From Leifsonia shinshuensis (lineage in GTDB: Bacteria; Actinomycetota; Actinomycetes; Actinomycetales; Microbacteriaceae), in assembly GCF_022606355.1 (NCBI RefSeq), contig NZ_JAHHZQ010000001.1, positions 248,001 to 312,000 on the forward strand: 64,000 nucleotides of DNA, written 5' to 3'. Positions 16,766-25,069 of this stretch are shown one piece after another (position 1 is the first letter of the stretch; each line of letters opens with the position of its first letter). The notes beneath the pieces are model-generated. The model worked only from the letters and a program-made list of their open reading frames with translations. It made no database searches and was not told where the DNA came from. The position numbers and the translations under genes were made by a program.

Positions 16766-18805
16766 TCAGCTGTCGAGGCCGCGGCGCTTCAGCAGCGGCT
16801 CGATGACCGCGTCGCGACCGCGGAAGTCGCGGTAGGCCTCCAGGGGGTCCTTCGACCCGCCGACCCCGAGCAGTCGCCGGCGGAACCGGCCGCCGTTCTC
16901 GCGCTTCAGCCCGCCGTTCTCCTTGAACCATTCGACCGTGTCGGCGTCGAGCACCTCGCTCCAGATGTAGGAGTAGTAGCCGGCGTCGTAGCCTCCGGAG
17001 AAGGTGTGCGCGAAGTACGTGCTCGCGTACCGTGGCGGAACGGCGGGGTTGTCGAGGCCGATCTCGGCGAGGGCGGCGGCCTCGAAGGCGGCGACGTCGG
17101 TCACGTCGTCGTCGGCCGTGATCGAGTGCCAGGCCTGATCGAGCAGAGCCGCCGCGAGGTACTCGCTGGTGGCGAAGCCTTCGTTGAACGACTCCGAGAC
17201 CTGCAGCCGGTCGATGAGGTCCTGCGGCATCCGCTCTCCGGTCTGGTGGTGGACGGCGTAGTTGGCGACGATCTCCGGCCACAGCATCCACATCTCGTTC
17301 ACCTGGCTGGGGAACTCGACGAAGTCGCGGAACACGTTGGTGCCGGCGAACTTGGGGTAGGTCACGCGTGCGAAGAGGCCGTGGAGGGCGTGCCCGAACT
17401 CGTGGAAGAGCGTGTTGGTCTCGTCGTAGGTGAGCAGGGTCGGTTCGCCGGCGGCCGGTTTCGGGACGTTGAGGTTGTTGACGACGACCGTGGGATGGTC
17501 GAGCAGTGCCGATTGCGAGATGAGCGGGTTCATCCATGCTCCGCCGCGCTTGGAGTCCCGTGTGTACAGGTCGAGGATGTACAAGCCCACTCCGGTGCCG
17601 TCCTCGTCGCGGACCTCGAAGACGCGCGCTTCGGGGTGGTAGGCGACCAGGTCGGGACGCTCCTCGAACGTGATCCCGTAGAGCCGGCTCGCGGCGTAGA
17701 AGACACCGTCGCGCAGCACGCGCTCCGCCTCGAAGTACGGGCGCATCGCCGCGAAGTCGACGTCGAACTTCTCCCGGCGCACGGTCTCGGTGAGAGCGGC
17801 CCAGTCCCAGCTCTGCACCGTCTCGCCGTCGGCGAGCTGCCTCTGGAGGTCGGCCTCCTCAGTGCGGGCGTTGCGGGCGGCGGGTGGCGCGAGCCGGCCG
17901 AGCATGTCGGCGACCGCCTGCGGGGTCTTCGCCGTCTCGTCCGCGGTCACGAAGGCTGCGTGCGTGTCGAATCCGAGGAGTCGGGCGCGCCGGGCCCGCA
18001 GCCGGGTGATCTCGAGGACGAGCTCGCGGTTGTCGTGCTCGCCGCCGTGGATGCCGCGGGCACGCGAGGCGGCCATGATCCGTTCGCGTGAGCTGCGGTT
18101 CGTGAGGCTCGCCAGCCACGGGTGCCCCGTCGGCAGCACGAGGGTAACGACGTACTTCCCGTCGAGTCCGCGCTCGCGGGCCGCCTCGGCCGCGGCGGAG
18201 ATCTCGCCGTCGCCGAGTCCGGCGAGATCGTCCGCGGTGTCGAAGACCACGGCCAGCTCGTTGGTGTCGGCGAGCAGGTTCTTCTCGAAGCGGGTGGTGA
18301 GCGTCGACAGCCGCTGGTTGTAGTCGCGCAGCAGCTCCTTCTGATCGTCGTCGAGGCCCGCGCCGGCGAGGGTGAACTCGGTGTAGTAGCGCTCGATCAG
18401 ATACCTGCCCTCGGCGTCGAGGCCGAGCGCATGGCGACGCTCGTGCAGGCTCTGCAGGCGACGGTACAGCGCCGGGTCCAGGCGGATCGCGTCCTGGTGG
18501 GCGGACAGCAGCGGCGCGATCTCCTCCTCCAGGGCGTTCGTGAAATCGGTGCTGTCGGACGAGCTCTTGTTGAAGAAGACCTCCGCGACTCGTTGCAGGG
18601 TCTGCCCCGATCGCTCGAGAGGGATCATCGTGTTCTCGAACGTCGGCGGCTCGGTCGTGGACGTGATCGCCGCGATCTCGGCCAGCTGCTCGGCGAATCC
18701 CTGGTCGAAGGCGGGCCGGTAGTGCTCGTCGCGGATCTCCGCGAACGGGGGGAGCTGGTAGGGGAGGGTGCTGGGAGAGAAGAACGGATTCGCGGTTTCT
18801 GCCAT
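16766..18805 (-). CDS. M3 family metallopeptidase (Dcp/oligopeptidase A type)
   Basis: 679-residue cytoplasmic zinc oligopeptidase, full length for the family. The zinc site HEFGHALHG is near residue 465, with the third ligand Glu in EFPSQVNEMW. N-terminal PFFSPSTLPYQLPPFAEI and PTFENTMIPLE are typical of the Dcp/OpdA group. It degrades peptides produced by proteases such as Clp. The initial Met lies 120 nt from the divergent arsR start, and the spacer holds the repeated TGCAAAG array, so this gene may share its control. Confidence 0.92.
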   Translation of the reverse strand: MAETANPFFSPSTLPYQLPPFAEIRDEHYRPAFDQGFAEQLAEIAAITSTTEPPTFENTMIPLERSGQTLQRVAEVFFNKSSSDSTDFTNALEEEIAPLLSAHQDAIRLDPALYRRLQSLHERRHALGLDAEGRYLIERYYTEFTLAGAGLDDDQKELLRDYNQRLSTLTTRFEKNLLADTNELAVVFDTADDLAGLGDGEISAAAEAARERGLDGKYVVTLVLPTGHPWLASLTNRSSRERIMAASRARGIHGGEHDNRELVLEITRLRARRARLLGFDTHAAFVTADETAKTPQAVADMLGRLAPPAARNARTEEADLQRQLADGETVQSWDWAALTETVRREKFDVDFAAMRPYFEAERVLRDGVFYAASRLYGITFEERPDLVAYHPEARVFEVRDEDGTGVGLYILDLYTRDSKRGGAWMNPLISQSALLDHPTVVVNNLNVPKPAAGEPTLLTYDETNTLFHEFGHALHGLFARVTYPKFAGTNVFRDFVEFPSQVNEMWMLWPEIVANYAVHHQTGERMPQDLIDRLQVSESFNEGFATSEYLAAALLDQAWHSITADDDVTDVAAFEAAALAEIGLDNPAVPPRYASTYFAHTFSGGYDAGYYSYIWSEVLDADTVEWFKENGGLKRENGGRFRRRLLGVGGSKDPLEAYRDFRGRDAVIEPLLKRRGLDS

Positions 18806-18838
18806 GGGACCAGCCTAGGGGCCGCCGCTCGTCCATCC

Positions 18839-18906
18839 AAAGACTTCGCTGCAAAGGACTTATTGCAAAGATTGGATTGCAAAGAAACACTTGCAAAGAA
18901 GTCTTT
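18839..18906. repeat. 14-bp periodic GCAAAG array flanked by inverted repeat
   Basis: GCAAAG occurs at 18851, 18865, 18879 and 18893, an exact 14-bp period, three of the four as TTGCAAAG. The whole array is bounded by AAAGACTTC (18839-18847) and its exact complement GAAGTCTTT (18898-18906), and an inverted CTTTGC ends it at 18903-18908. It fills the divergent spacer between the M3 peptidase and arsR and its last unit overlaps the arsR -35. It looks like a multi-site operator. Confidence 0.7.
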
Positions 18907-18919
18907 GCATAGCTATTCT
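18891..18919 (+). promoter_or_regulatory. arsR promoter, leaderless
   Basis: TTGCAA (18891-18896), 17-bp spacer, TATTCT (18914-18919), then 6 nt to ATG 18926. The -35 is formed by the last GCAAAG repeat, so occupancy of the array should block transcription. Confidence 0.6.
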
Positions 18920-18925
18920 GGTCGC

Positions 18926-19558
18926 ATGTCCTCCGACGAGACCACCCCTGCAGCCGCCGAGAAGCCGACAGATGACTACGAGCCGCACTTCGAGTCCATC
19001 GGCATGCCGGCTCTGCGCGCCCTGGCGCACCCGCTGCGCGTGCAGATCATGAACGAGCTTTCGGACTTCGGGCCGGCCACCGCGTCGATGCTGGCGGAGC
19101 GGCTGGGGGAGTCGAGCGGGTCGACGAGCTACCACCTCCGCCAGCTCGCCAAGCACGACATCGTCGTCGAAGACCAGGAGCGCGGGAGCGGCCGGGAGCG
19201 CTGGTGGCGAATGGCCGCCGGCGGCGTCACGATCGGCGGACCCGAGACTCTGGAGACGCCTGCCGGTCGGGAGATCACCGAGCAGATCTCGCTCACCTGG
19301 CAGCAGAACAACGAACGTCGTCTCAACGCGTTCCTGCGGCGCGGGCTCGACACGTTCGGCATGGAGTGGCTGGAGGCATCGACGCTGTCCACGTCCCACC
19401 TCGAGGTGTCGCGCGAGCAGCTCGGCGAGCTCGCCACCGAGTACTACAAGCTGCTGAACCGCCTCAAGGAGAAGTGGAAGGCCGACCCCGCCGGCGATCG
19501 CAAGCGCGTCCAGGTGCAGTTCAATGCCTTCCCGCTGGTCGAGCAGGAGCACCGATGA
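18926..19558 (+). CDS. ArsR-type winged-helix regulator
   Basis: 210 residues. Winged helix in the N-terminal 100 residues: PALRALAHPLRVQIMNELS, ATASMLAERLGESSGSTSYHLRQLAKHDIVVE, followed by a beta-wing GSGRERWWRM. This is the HTH_20/ArsR subfamily; no metal-binding Cys motif is present, so it is unlikely to be a metal sensor. The C-terminal helical half (from about residue 110) is typical of regulators paired with MFS exporters. It overlaps the MFS gene by 4 nt (ATGA), and probably represses itself through the array upstream. Confidence 0.88.
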   Translation: MSSDETTPAAAEKPTDDYEPHFESIGMPALRALAHPLRVQIMNELSDFGPATASMLAERLGESSGSTSYHLRQLAKHDIVVEDQERGSGRERWWRMAAGGVTIGGPETLETPAGREITEQISLTWQQNNERRLNAFLRRGLDTFGMEWLEASTLSTSHLEVSREQLGELATEYYKLLNRLKEKWKADPAGDRKRVQVQFNAFPLVEQEHR

Positions 19559-20862
19559 GTCGGCAGGCGGCGAAGCCCGCGGGCCTCGGCGGCGGCTTCG
19601 GCCGGCTCTGGACCGCGGCGATCGCGAGCAATCTCGCCGACGGCATAGGCCGCACTGCGGTGCCGCTGATCGCGACGACCCTGACCCGAGACCCCGCGCT
19701 GATCGCCGGGCTCACGGCGGTCACATTTCTGCCGTGGCTGCTGTTCGGAATCCCCGCGGGGATGCTGCTCGACCGGGTCGACCGGCGCGTCGCGATGGCG
19801 GTGGCCAACGGTCTCCGCTTCGCCGTCGCCGCGCTGGTGGCGCTGCTGATCGCCACCGACGACCTCACCATCTGGAGTCTCTACGGCTGCGTGCTGCTGT
19901 TCGGGCTCGGCGAGACCGTGTTCGACAACGCGACGACCACCGTGGTGCCGAGCCTCGTGAGCCGCGACCAGCTCGACCGTGCGAACGGTCGGATGCAGTC
20001 GGCCGAGATCGTCGTGCAGAACTTCATCGCGACGCCGATCGCCGGCTTCCTGTTCGCGGCCGCGATCGCCCTGCCGATGTGGCTCACCGGCAGCGGGTTC
20101 CTCATCTCCGCGCTCCTGGTGCTGACGATCCCGGTCGCCGCAGCGCGCGCGCACCTGTTCGGCGCGCGGCCGGACGACGAGGAGGCCGCACCGCGACCGG
20201 GCATGAGCGCGGTCGTCCGCTTCCTGTGGGACGACCGGTTCCTGCGGAAGATGATCATCCTCACCTCGATCACCGCGTCCGCGCTGGCGTTCGCGCAGGG
20301 CAGCGTCGTGCTCCTGCTCCTGCAGACCTACGCCCTGCCTGCCTCCCTGGTCGGCGTCGTCACGGCAGGGGTCGGGGTGGGCGCGTTGGTCGGAGCTCTG
20401 CTCTCCAGCCGGTTCGTCGCCCGTTTCGGCCGGGGCCGCGTGATGTTGGTGTCGATGCTCATCAGCGGGCTCGGCATCCTCGGTGTCGGCCTCACCGGGA
20501 ACGTCGTGGCCGGTGTGCTCGCCTACGCCATCGGAGCGTTCGGAGTGGCCGTCTGGAACGTGCCGTGGGGGGCGTTGCGGCAGGCCATCATCCCGGGCGC
20601 CATGCTCGGCCGGGCGATGGGGATCGTCCGCACGATCGGCTGGGGGCTCACCCCTGTCGCGACCGTCCTGGGCGGTTTCGTCGCTCGTGTCGACCTGCGG
20701 CTGCCGTTCGTCATCGGCGGCGCCATCGTCGTGGTGCTCGCGCTGATCGCGACGCGTCTCCTGCTCAGCGCCGCCCACTACGGGCAGCCGGCGGCCCCGG
20801 TATCCACTTCGCCCGATGACCAGAACCAGAACCAGACCATCTCGGAAGGAACCGCATCATGA
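19555..20862 (+). CDS. MFS transporter (MFS_3/EntS-like)
   Basis: 435 residues with about 12 hydrophobic segments and the MFS motif A-like GMLLDRVDRRVAM between TM2 and TM3. FGLGETVFDNATTTVVPSLV and ANGRMQSAEIVVQNF are hallmarks of the enterobactin-exporter-like MFS_3 group. It is translationally coupled to the ArsR regulator, so it is likely an efflux pump induced by the regulator's ligand. The stop overlaps a 61-codon gene. Confidence 0.87.
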   Translation: MSRQAAKPAGLGGGFGRLWTAAIASNLADGIGRTAVPLIATTLTRDPALIAGLTAVTFLPWLLFGIPAGMLLDRVDRRVAMAVANGLRFAVAALVALLIATDDLTIWSLYGCVLLFGLGETVFDNATTTVVPSLVSRDQLDRANGRMQSAEIVVQNFIATPIAGFLFAAAIALPMWLTGSGFLISALLVLTIPVAAARAHLFGARPDDEEAAPRPGMSAVVRFLWDDRFLRKMIILTSITASALAFAQGSVVLLLLQTYALPASLVGVVTAGVGVGALVGALLSSRFVARFGRGRVMLVSMLISGLGILGVGLTGNVVAGVLAYAIGAFGVAVWNVPWGALRQAIIPGAMLGRAMGIVRTIGWGLTPVATVLGGFVARVDLRLPFVIGGAIVVVLALIATRLLLSAAHYGQPAAPVSTSPDDQNQNQTISEGTAS

Positions 20863-21044
20863 CCGCCATCTCCGTGCCCGTGCACCGGCCGTTCAGCCAG
20901 CGCGCAGCACTCCGGCTCGGTCGCGCCCTCACCGCCTGGGGGATGCGTCAGCCCGCACGACACAGCCGGCACGCCGAACTCGTGGCCGCCGCCGAGCAGC
21001 ACCGCGACCGCGCGGCTCGTGTGCTCCCGCAGCTCCCGCGCTGA
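20859..21044 (+). CDS. Small basic hypothetical protein
   Basis: 61 residues, Arg/Ala-rich, no membrane segment and no recognised domain. Accepted because the ATG overlaps the MFS stop (ATGA), GGAAGGAA lies 8 nt upstream, and base use matches neighbours. The pattern FSQRAALRLGRALTAWG then HAELVAAAEQHRDRAARVLPQLPR predicts two helices. Third gene of the arsR-MFS operon; function unknown. Confidence 0.65.
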   Translation: MTAISVPVHRPFSQRAALRLGRALTAWGMRQPARHSRHAELVAAAEQHRDRAARVLPQLPR

Positions 21045-21066
21045 CCGGACGCTTCAGGAGCGCCGG

Positions 21067-21333
21067 TCAGGCCTCGTCGTAGTCGGAGGGCTCGGTCTCG
21101 ACCACCTGGGTGATCGTGGCCGAGTCCTCCAGGTCGTTGTAGCGGATGACCGTCCCGTCGTCGAGCTCGACCACGGGCTTGCCCTCCAGCCAGGTCAGCG
21201 TCCAGCGCCAGCCGGCCGTGTCGACGTCGGTCGCCGTGAGCTCCTCTTCGACCGTGGAGACGGCATACGTCACCACCTCGGGAAGGTTGGTGGGAGGCGT
21301 CTCGCCCACGGCCCAGCGGGTGCCGAGCTGCAT
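21067..21333 (-). CDS. Hypothetical acidic protein
   Basis: 88 residues beginning MQLGTRWAVGE; acidic, with beta-rich sequence (GWRWTLTWLEGKPVVELDDGTVIRYN). No domain recognised. Its ATG overlaps the stop of the upstream GNAT gene by 1 nt (TGATG), so it is the last gene of a valS-GNAT-GNAT-linked transcript. Confidence 0.7.
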   Translation of the reverse strand: MQLGTRWAVGETPPTNLPEVVTYAVSTVEEELTATDVDTAGWRWTLTWLEGKPVVELDDGTVIRYNDLEDSATITQVVETEPSDYDEA

Positions 21334-21803
21334 CAGGCGGTCTCCTCGCTCTGCGCGGCGACCAGGTCGATCTCATACGTGACCCACGCCGTCTTGCTGG
21401 CGACGGAGTCGTAGACGCGCTGTGCCGCGGCGTTGTCGGCAGCGGTGATCCACTGGACCACGCCGAGCCTGCGCTCTTCGGCGAGGGAGCGCACGGCGGC
21501 GATCAGCTGGCGGCCGATGCCCTTTCCGCGCTCGTCCTCCAGCACGTAGAGGTCGTCGAGGAACAGGCCGCGGTCGCCCTCGAGCGGGCGCGCGAACTCG
21601 CGCACGTGCGCGAGCCCGACGATGCGGTCGCCGTCGACGGCGACATAGCCCTGTTCCTCGTGCCCGGCATCCGTGAGCCACGACCACAGGACGAGTGCTC
21701 TCTGGTCGGTCAGCTCGGTCTCGTAGAACTCGGCGTACTTCGCGTACAGATCGAGCCAGGCGAAGAAGTCGCCATCCTTGACCGGTCGAATCTCGATCGA
21801 CAT
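21333..21803 (-). CDS. GNAT family N-acetyltransferase (paralogue 1)
   Basis: 156 residues. GNAT fold with the acetyl-CoA pyrophosphate loop DERGKGIGRQLI (motif A, Q/RxxGxG/A) near residue 95 and the strand-4 segment FLDDLYVLED. It is closely similar along its length to the GNAT encoded just upstream (21874-22320): WLDLYAKYAEFYET versus WLDLYAGYGEFYET, LAHVREFARPL versus IAHVREFCRPL, so the pair is a tandem duplication. Start ATG 21803, with GAGGGA upstream. Substrate unknown. Confidence 0.85.
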   Translation of the reverse strand: MSIEIRPVKDGDFFAWLDLYAKYAEFYETELTDQRALVLWSWLTDAGHEEQGYVAVDGDRIVGLAHVREFARPLEGDRGLFLDDLYVLEDERGKGIGRQLIAAVRSLAEERRLGVVQWITAADNAAAQRVYDSVASKTAWVTYEIDLVAAQSEETA

Positions 21804-21873
21804 CAGTCCCTCCGTTCGGCTTCTCTGCCCGGCTGGGTGCACCGGACGTGTATCGACCATATCGCGGACCCGT

Positions 21874-22320
21874 TCAGGGGACGAGGTCGTAGGTGACCCA
21901 CTTCGTCTTCTCCGCGACGCGGTCGTAGAGCTTGCGGGCCTCCTGGTTGTCCTTCGCCGTGATCCAGCGGACCACCGAGAGCCCACGATCCTTCGCGATC
22001 GTGCGGAGCTGTTCGAGGAGGGCCATGCCCGCTCCGGCGCCGCGCGCGTCCGGCACGACGAACAGGTCGTCGAGGTAGAGGCCCTTGCTGCCGTCGAGCG
22101 GGCGGCAGAACTCGCGCACGTGCGCGATCCCGATGGGAGTGCCCTCCTCATCGACGGCGAAGTACGCTTCGACGCCGCTCTCGGGATCGGTGATCCAGCT
22201 CCACACGAGGAGTGCCTTCTCGTCGGTGATCGGGGTCTCGTAGAACTCGCCGTACCCCGCGTAGAGGTCGAGCCAGGTGAAGAACTCGTTGTCCTCCACG
22301 CGCCGGACGTCAGCCGTCAT
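21874..22320 (-). CDS. GNAT family N-acetyltransferase (paralogue 2)
   Basis: 148 residues. Acetyl-CoA loop DARGAGAGMALL and the same framework as its downstream paralogue. The ATG overlaps the valS stop by 4 nt (ATGA), implying translational coupling with valyl-tRNA synthetase. This is an unusual and possibly meaningful pairing, since some GNATs modify aminoacyl products or tRNA-linked substrates, but nothing in the sequence proves such a target. Confidence 0.87.
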   Translation of the reverse strand: MTADVRRVEDNEFFTWLDLYAGYGEFYETPITDEKALLVWSWITDPESGVEAYFAVDEEGTPIGIAHVREFCRPLDGSKGLYLDDLFVVPDARGAGAGMALLEQLRTIAKDRGLSVVRWITAKDNQEARKLYDRVAEKTKWVTYDLVP

Positions 22321-24926
22321 CGTTCCTCCTCGCTGGGCACCTGCGTGAGGAGGATATCGGTCACCGAGAGCTCTTCGGCGGATGCGAAACGCAGTTCGGC
22401 GATTCTGCCTACGGACGCGAGGTCGGCAGCGGCCGACTCGATGGCCGCGATCTCGTCCGCCGGTCCACTGATGACCGCCGAGTCCACGGGGGTGCGCTGG
22501 GAGGCCTTCGCGGCCGTCTTGGCGCCGCGAATCGCGGTGAGGGCGCGGCCGACTACGGTCAGGACGCTGTGCGCCTCCACCCAGTCTGCGGTGACCTCTT
22601 CGGGGCGCGGCCAGGGTGCGACGTGCACCGAGCCGGTCTCCGACCAGCTCCAGGCCTCCTCGGAGGCGAACGGGAGCACGGGCGCGAACAGCCGCAGGAA
22701 CGCCGACAGCGCCACGCGGAGCGCGACCACCGCGGAGACCTGTCCGGCGTCCGGCTCGCCGTACGCACGCTCCTTCACGAGCTCGAGGTAGTCGTCGCAG
22801 AAGGTCCAGAAGAACGTCTCGGCGATCTCGAGGGCGCGGGCGTGGTCGTAGCCGTCGAGGGCGGTGGTGGCGTCGGCGACGACGACGGAGAGCTGCTGCA
22901 GCATGCTGCGGTCGAGCGGGGAGGTCACCTGCGCCAGATCGAGCGAGGCGGGAGCGTCGAAACCGTGGATGAACTTCGCCGCGTTGAGCAGCTTGATCGC
23001 CAGACGGCGGCCGATCTTGATCTGGGTCGGGTTCTGCGGGTCGAAGGAGGCGTCCGTCCCGAGCCGGGACGACGCGGCCCAGTAGCGCACGGCATCGGAG
23101 CCGTGGCGCTCGAGGATGTCGGCCGGGGTGACCACGTTTCCCTTCGACTTCGACATCTTCTTGCGGTCGGGGTCCACGATGAAGCCGGAGATCGCCGCGT
23201 TCGTCCAGGGTGCGACGCCGTCTTCGAGCTGCGAGCGCAGCAGGGTCGAGAACAGCCAGGTGCGGATGATGTCTTGGCCCTGCGGCCGCAGGTCGAACGG
23301 CGCGACCGTGCGGAAGAGCTCGGGGTCGTCCACCCAGCCGCCCGCCAGCTGCGGGGTGAGCGAGGAGGTCATCCAGGTGTCCATCACGTCGTGCTCGCCG
23401 ATGAAGCCTCCGGCCTGGCCGCGCTGGACCTCGGCGAAGCCGGGCGCGGGGTCGGACGACGGGTCGACGGGGAGGTTCTCCTCCGACGGCAGGATGGGCT
23501 GGTCGAAGACGGGGTTGCCGTCGGCGTCGAGCGGATACCAGACCGGGATCGGCACGCCGAAGAACCGCTGCCGGGAGATCAGCCAGTCGCCGGTGAGGCC
23601 GTTGACCCAGTTCTCGTAGCGCACGCGCATGAAGTCGGGGTGCCAGTCGATGCCGCGACCGAGTTCGATGAGCCGCTCGCGGAGCTGCTCGTCGCGGGCG
23701 CCGTTCTTGACGTACCACTGGCGGGTGGAGACGATCTCGAGCGGCTTGTCGCCCTTCTCGAAGAACTTCACCGGGTGCTGGATGGGCTTGGGCTCGCCCA
23801 CGAGGTCGCCCGACGCGCGCAGCAGGTCGACCACGGCCTGCTTCGCCGAGAACACGGTCTTGCCGGCCAGCTGGGCGTAGGCCTCCCGGCCGGTGTCGCC
23901 CTCGATCGCCGCGGGCGGCTCGGGGAGGATGCGGCCGTCGAACCCGATGATCGCGCGGTTCGGGAGGTCGAGCTCGCGCCACCAGGTCACGTCGGTGATG
24001 TCGCCGAAGGTGCAGATCATGGCGATGCCGGTGCCCTTGTCGGGCTGGGCGAGGTGGTGGGCCACGACCGGCACCTCGACGTCGAAGAGCGGGGTGCGCA
24101 CGGTGGTGCCGAACAGCGGCTGGTAGCGCTCGTCGTCCGGGTGCGCCACGAGCGCGACGCACGCCGGAAGGAGCTCAGGGCGGGTCGTCTCGATGAAGAT
24201 GGGGCCGTCTGCGCCGTGGAAGCCCACCCGGTGGTAGGCGCTCGGCTGCTCGCGGTCCTCCAGCTCGGCCTGGGCGACGGCGGTGCGGAACGTGATGTCC
24301 CACAGCGTGGGCGCGAGCGCCTGGTAGGCCTCGCCACGAGCGACGTTGCGCAGGAAGGCGAGCTGGGACGTGTGCAGGGCTTCGCGGCCGATGGTGCGGT
24401 AGGTCTGCGACCAGTCGACCGAGAGCCCGAGCGTGCGCCAGAGCGCCTCGAACTGCTTCTCGTCCTCCACCGTCAGCCGCTCGCAGAGCTCGATGAAGTT
24501 GCGGCGCGAGATCGGCTTCTGGTCGGCCGCCTTGCTGCTCTTGTTGTCACCGCCTTCGAACGGGGGGACGAAGTCGGGCTCGTAGGGGAGCGTGGGGTCA
24601 CAGCGGACGCCGTAGTAGTTCTGCACGCGGCGCTCGGTGGGCAGGCCGTTGTCGTCCCAGCCCATCGGGTAGAAGACGCGCTTTCCGCGCATGCGCTGGA
24701 ACCGGGCGACGATGTCGGTGTGGGTGTAGCTGAACACGTGGCCGATGTGGAGCGAGCCGGAGGCCGTGGGCGGCGGGGTGTCGATCGAGTAGATCGCGTC
24801 GCGCCCGGCGGCGACGGCCCCGTCGCGGTCGAAGACGAACGTGCCGTCCTGCTGCCAGCGGTCTCCCCAGACGGCCTCCAGGCCTTCGAGTGCTGGCTTG
24901 TCGGGCACGGGGTTCGCGGCGGTCAT
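22317..24926 (-). CDS. valS: Valyl-tRNA synthetase
   Basis: 869-residue class I synthetase that charges tRNA-Val. HIGH motif at residues 60-63 (SGSLHIGHVF), KMSKS near 592 (RKKMSKSKGNVV), WDDNGLPTERRVQN typical of ValRS, and a CP1 editing domain between. It ends soon after the anticodon-binding domain with only a short tail, so the C-terminal coiled-coil arm of E. coli ValRS (951 residues) seems reduced. Unlike M. tuberculosis, where valS precedes folC, here it is on the opposite strand and ileS takes the place next to folC. No T-box is visible before it. Confidence 0.95.
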   Translation of the reverse strand: MTAANPVPDKPALEGLEAVWGDRWQQDGTFVFDRDGAVAAGRDAIYSIDTPPPTASGSLHIGHVFSYTHTDIVARFQRMRGKRVFYPMGWDDNGLPTERRVQNYYGVRCDPTLPYEPDFVPPFEGGDNKSSKAADQKPISRRNFIELCERLTVEDEKQFEALWRTLGLSVDWSQTYRTIGREALHTSQLAFLRNVARGEAYQALAPTLWDITFRTAVAQAELEDREQPSAYHRVGFHGADGPIFIETTRPELLPACVALVAHPDDERYQPLFGTTVRTPLFDVEVPVVAHHLAQPDKGTGIAMICTFGDITDVTWWRELDLPNRAIIGFDGRILPEPPAAIEGDTGREAYAQLAGKTVFSAKQAVVDLLRASGDLVGEPKPIQHPVKFFEKGDKPLEIVSTRQWYVKNGARDEQLRERLIELGRGIDWHPDFMRVRYENWVNGLTGDWLISRQRFFGVPIPVWYPLDADGNPVFDQPILPSEENLPVDPSSDPAPGFAEVQRGQAGGFIGEHDVMDTWMTSSLTPQLAGGWVDDPELFRTVAPFDLRPQGQDIIRTWLFSTLLRSQLEDGVAPWTNAAISGFIVDPDRKKMSKSKGNVVTPADILERHGSDAVRYWAASSRLGTDASFDPQNPTQIKIGRRLAIKLLNAAKFIHGFDAPASLDLAQVTSPLDRSMLQQLSVVVADATTALDGYDHARALEIAETFFWTFCDDYLELVKERAYGEPDAGQVSAVVALRVALSAFLRLFAPVLPFASEEAWSWSETGSVHVAPWPRPEEVTADWVEAHSVLTVVGRALTAIRGAKTAAKASQRTPVDSAVISGPADEIAAIESAAADLASVGRIAELRFASAEELSVTDILLTQVPSEEER

Positions 24927-25008
24927 GGCTCTCCGATTCGATATGTGCGGCACCGTGTCAACGGGGTGCCTGAGTGTGGGGTTACCGATCAAGGCTACCG
25001 GAGAGCGA

Positions 25009-25065
25009 CGAGGGGCACGTCGTCGTCCCTTTCGCGGGTGAAAAGCGACAATGACGTGCCCCTCG
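25009..25065. repeat. 57-bp dispersed palindrome, copy 2
   Basis: Same length as copy 1 (4834-4890) and alignable without gaps, about 80 percent identical; outer arms CGAGGGGCACGT and ACGTGCCCCTCG (one column aside) are shared while the centre is less well paired. The arms extend a further 3 bp here (CGA/TCG). It lies 4 nt after the stop of the MHS transporter gene and 83 nt before valS, so it probably ends the transporter transcript. Confidence 0.75.
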
Positions 25066-25069
25066 TCGT

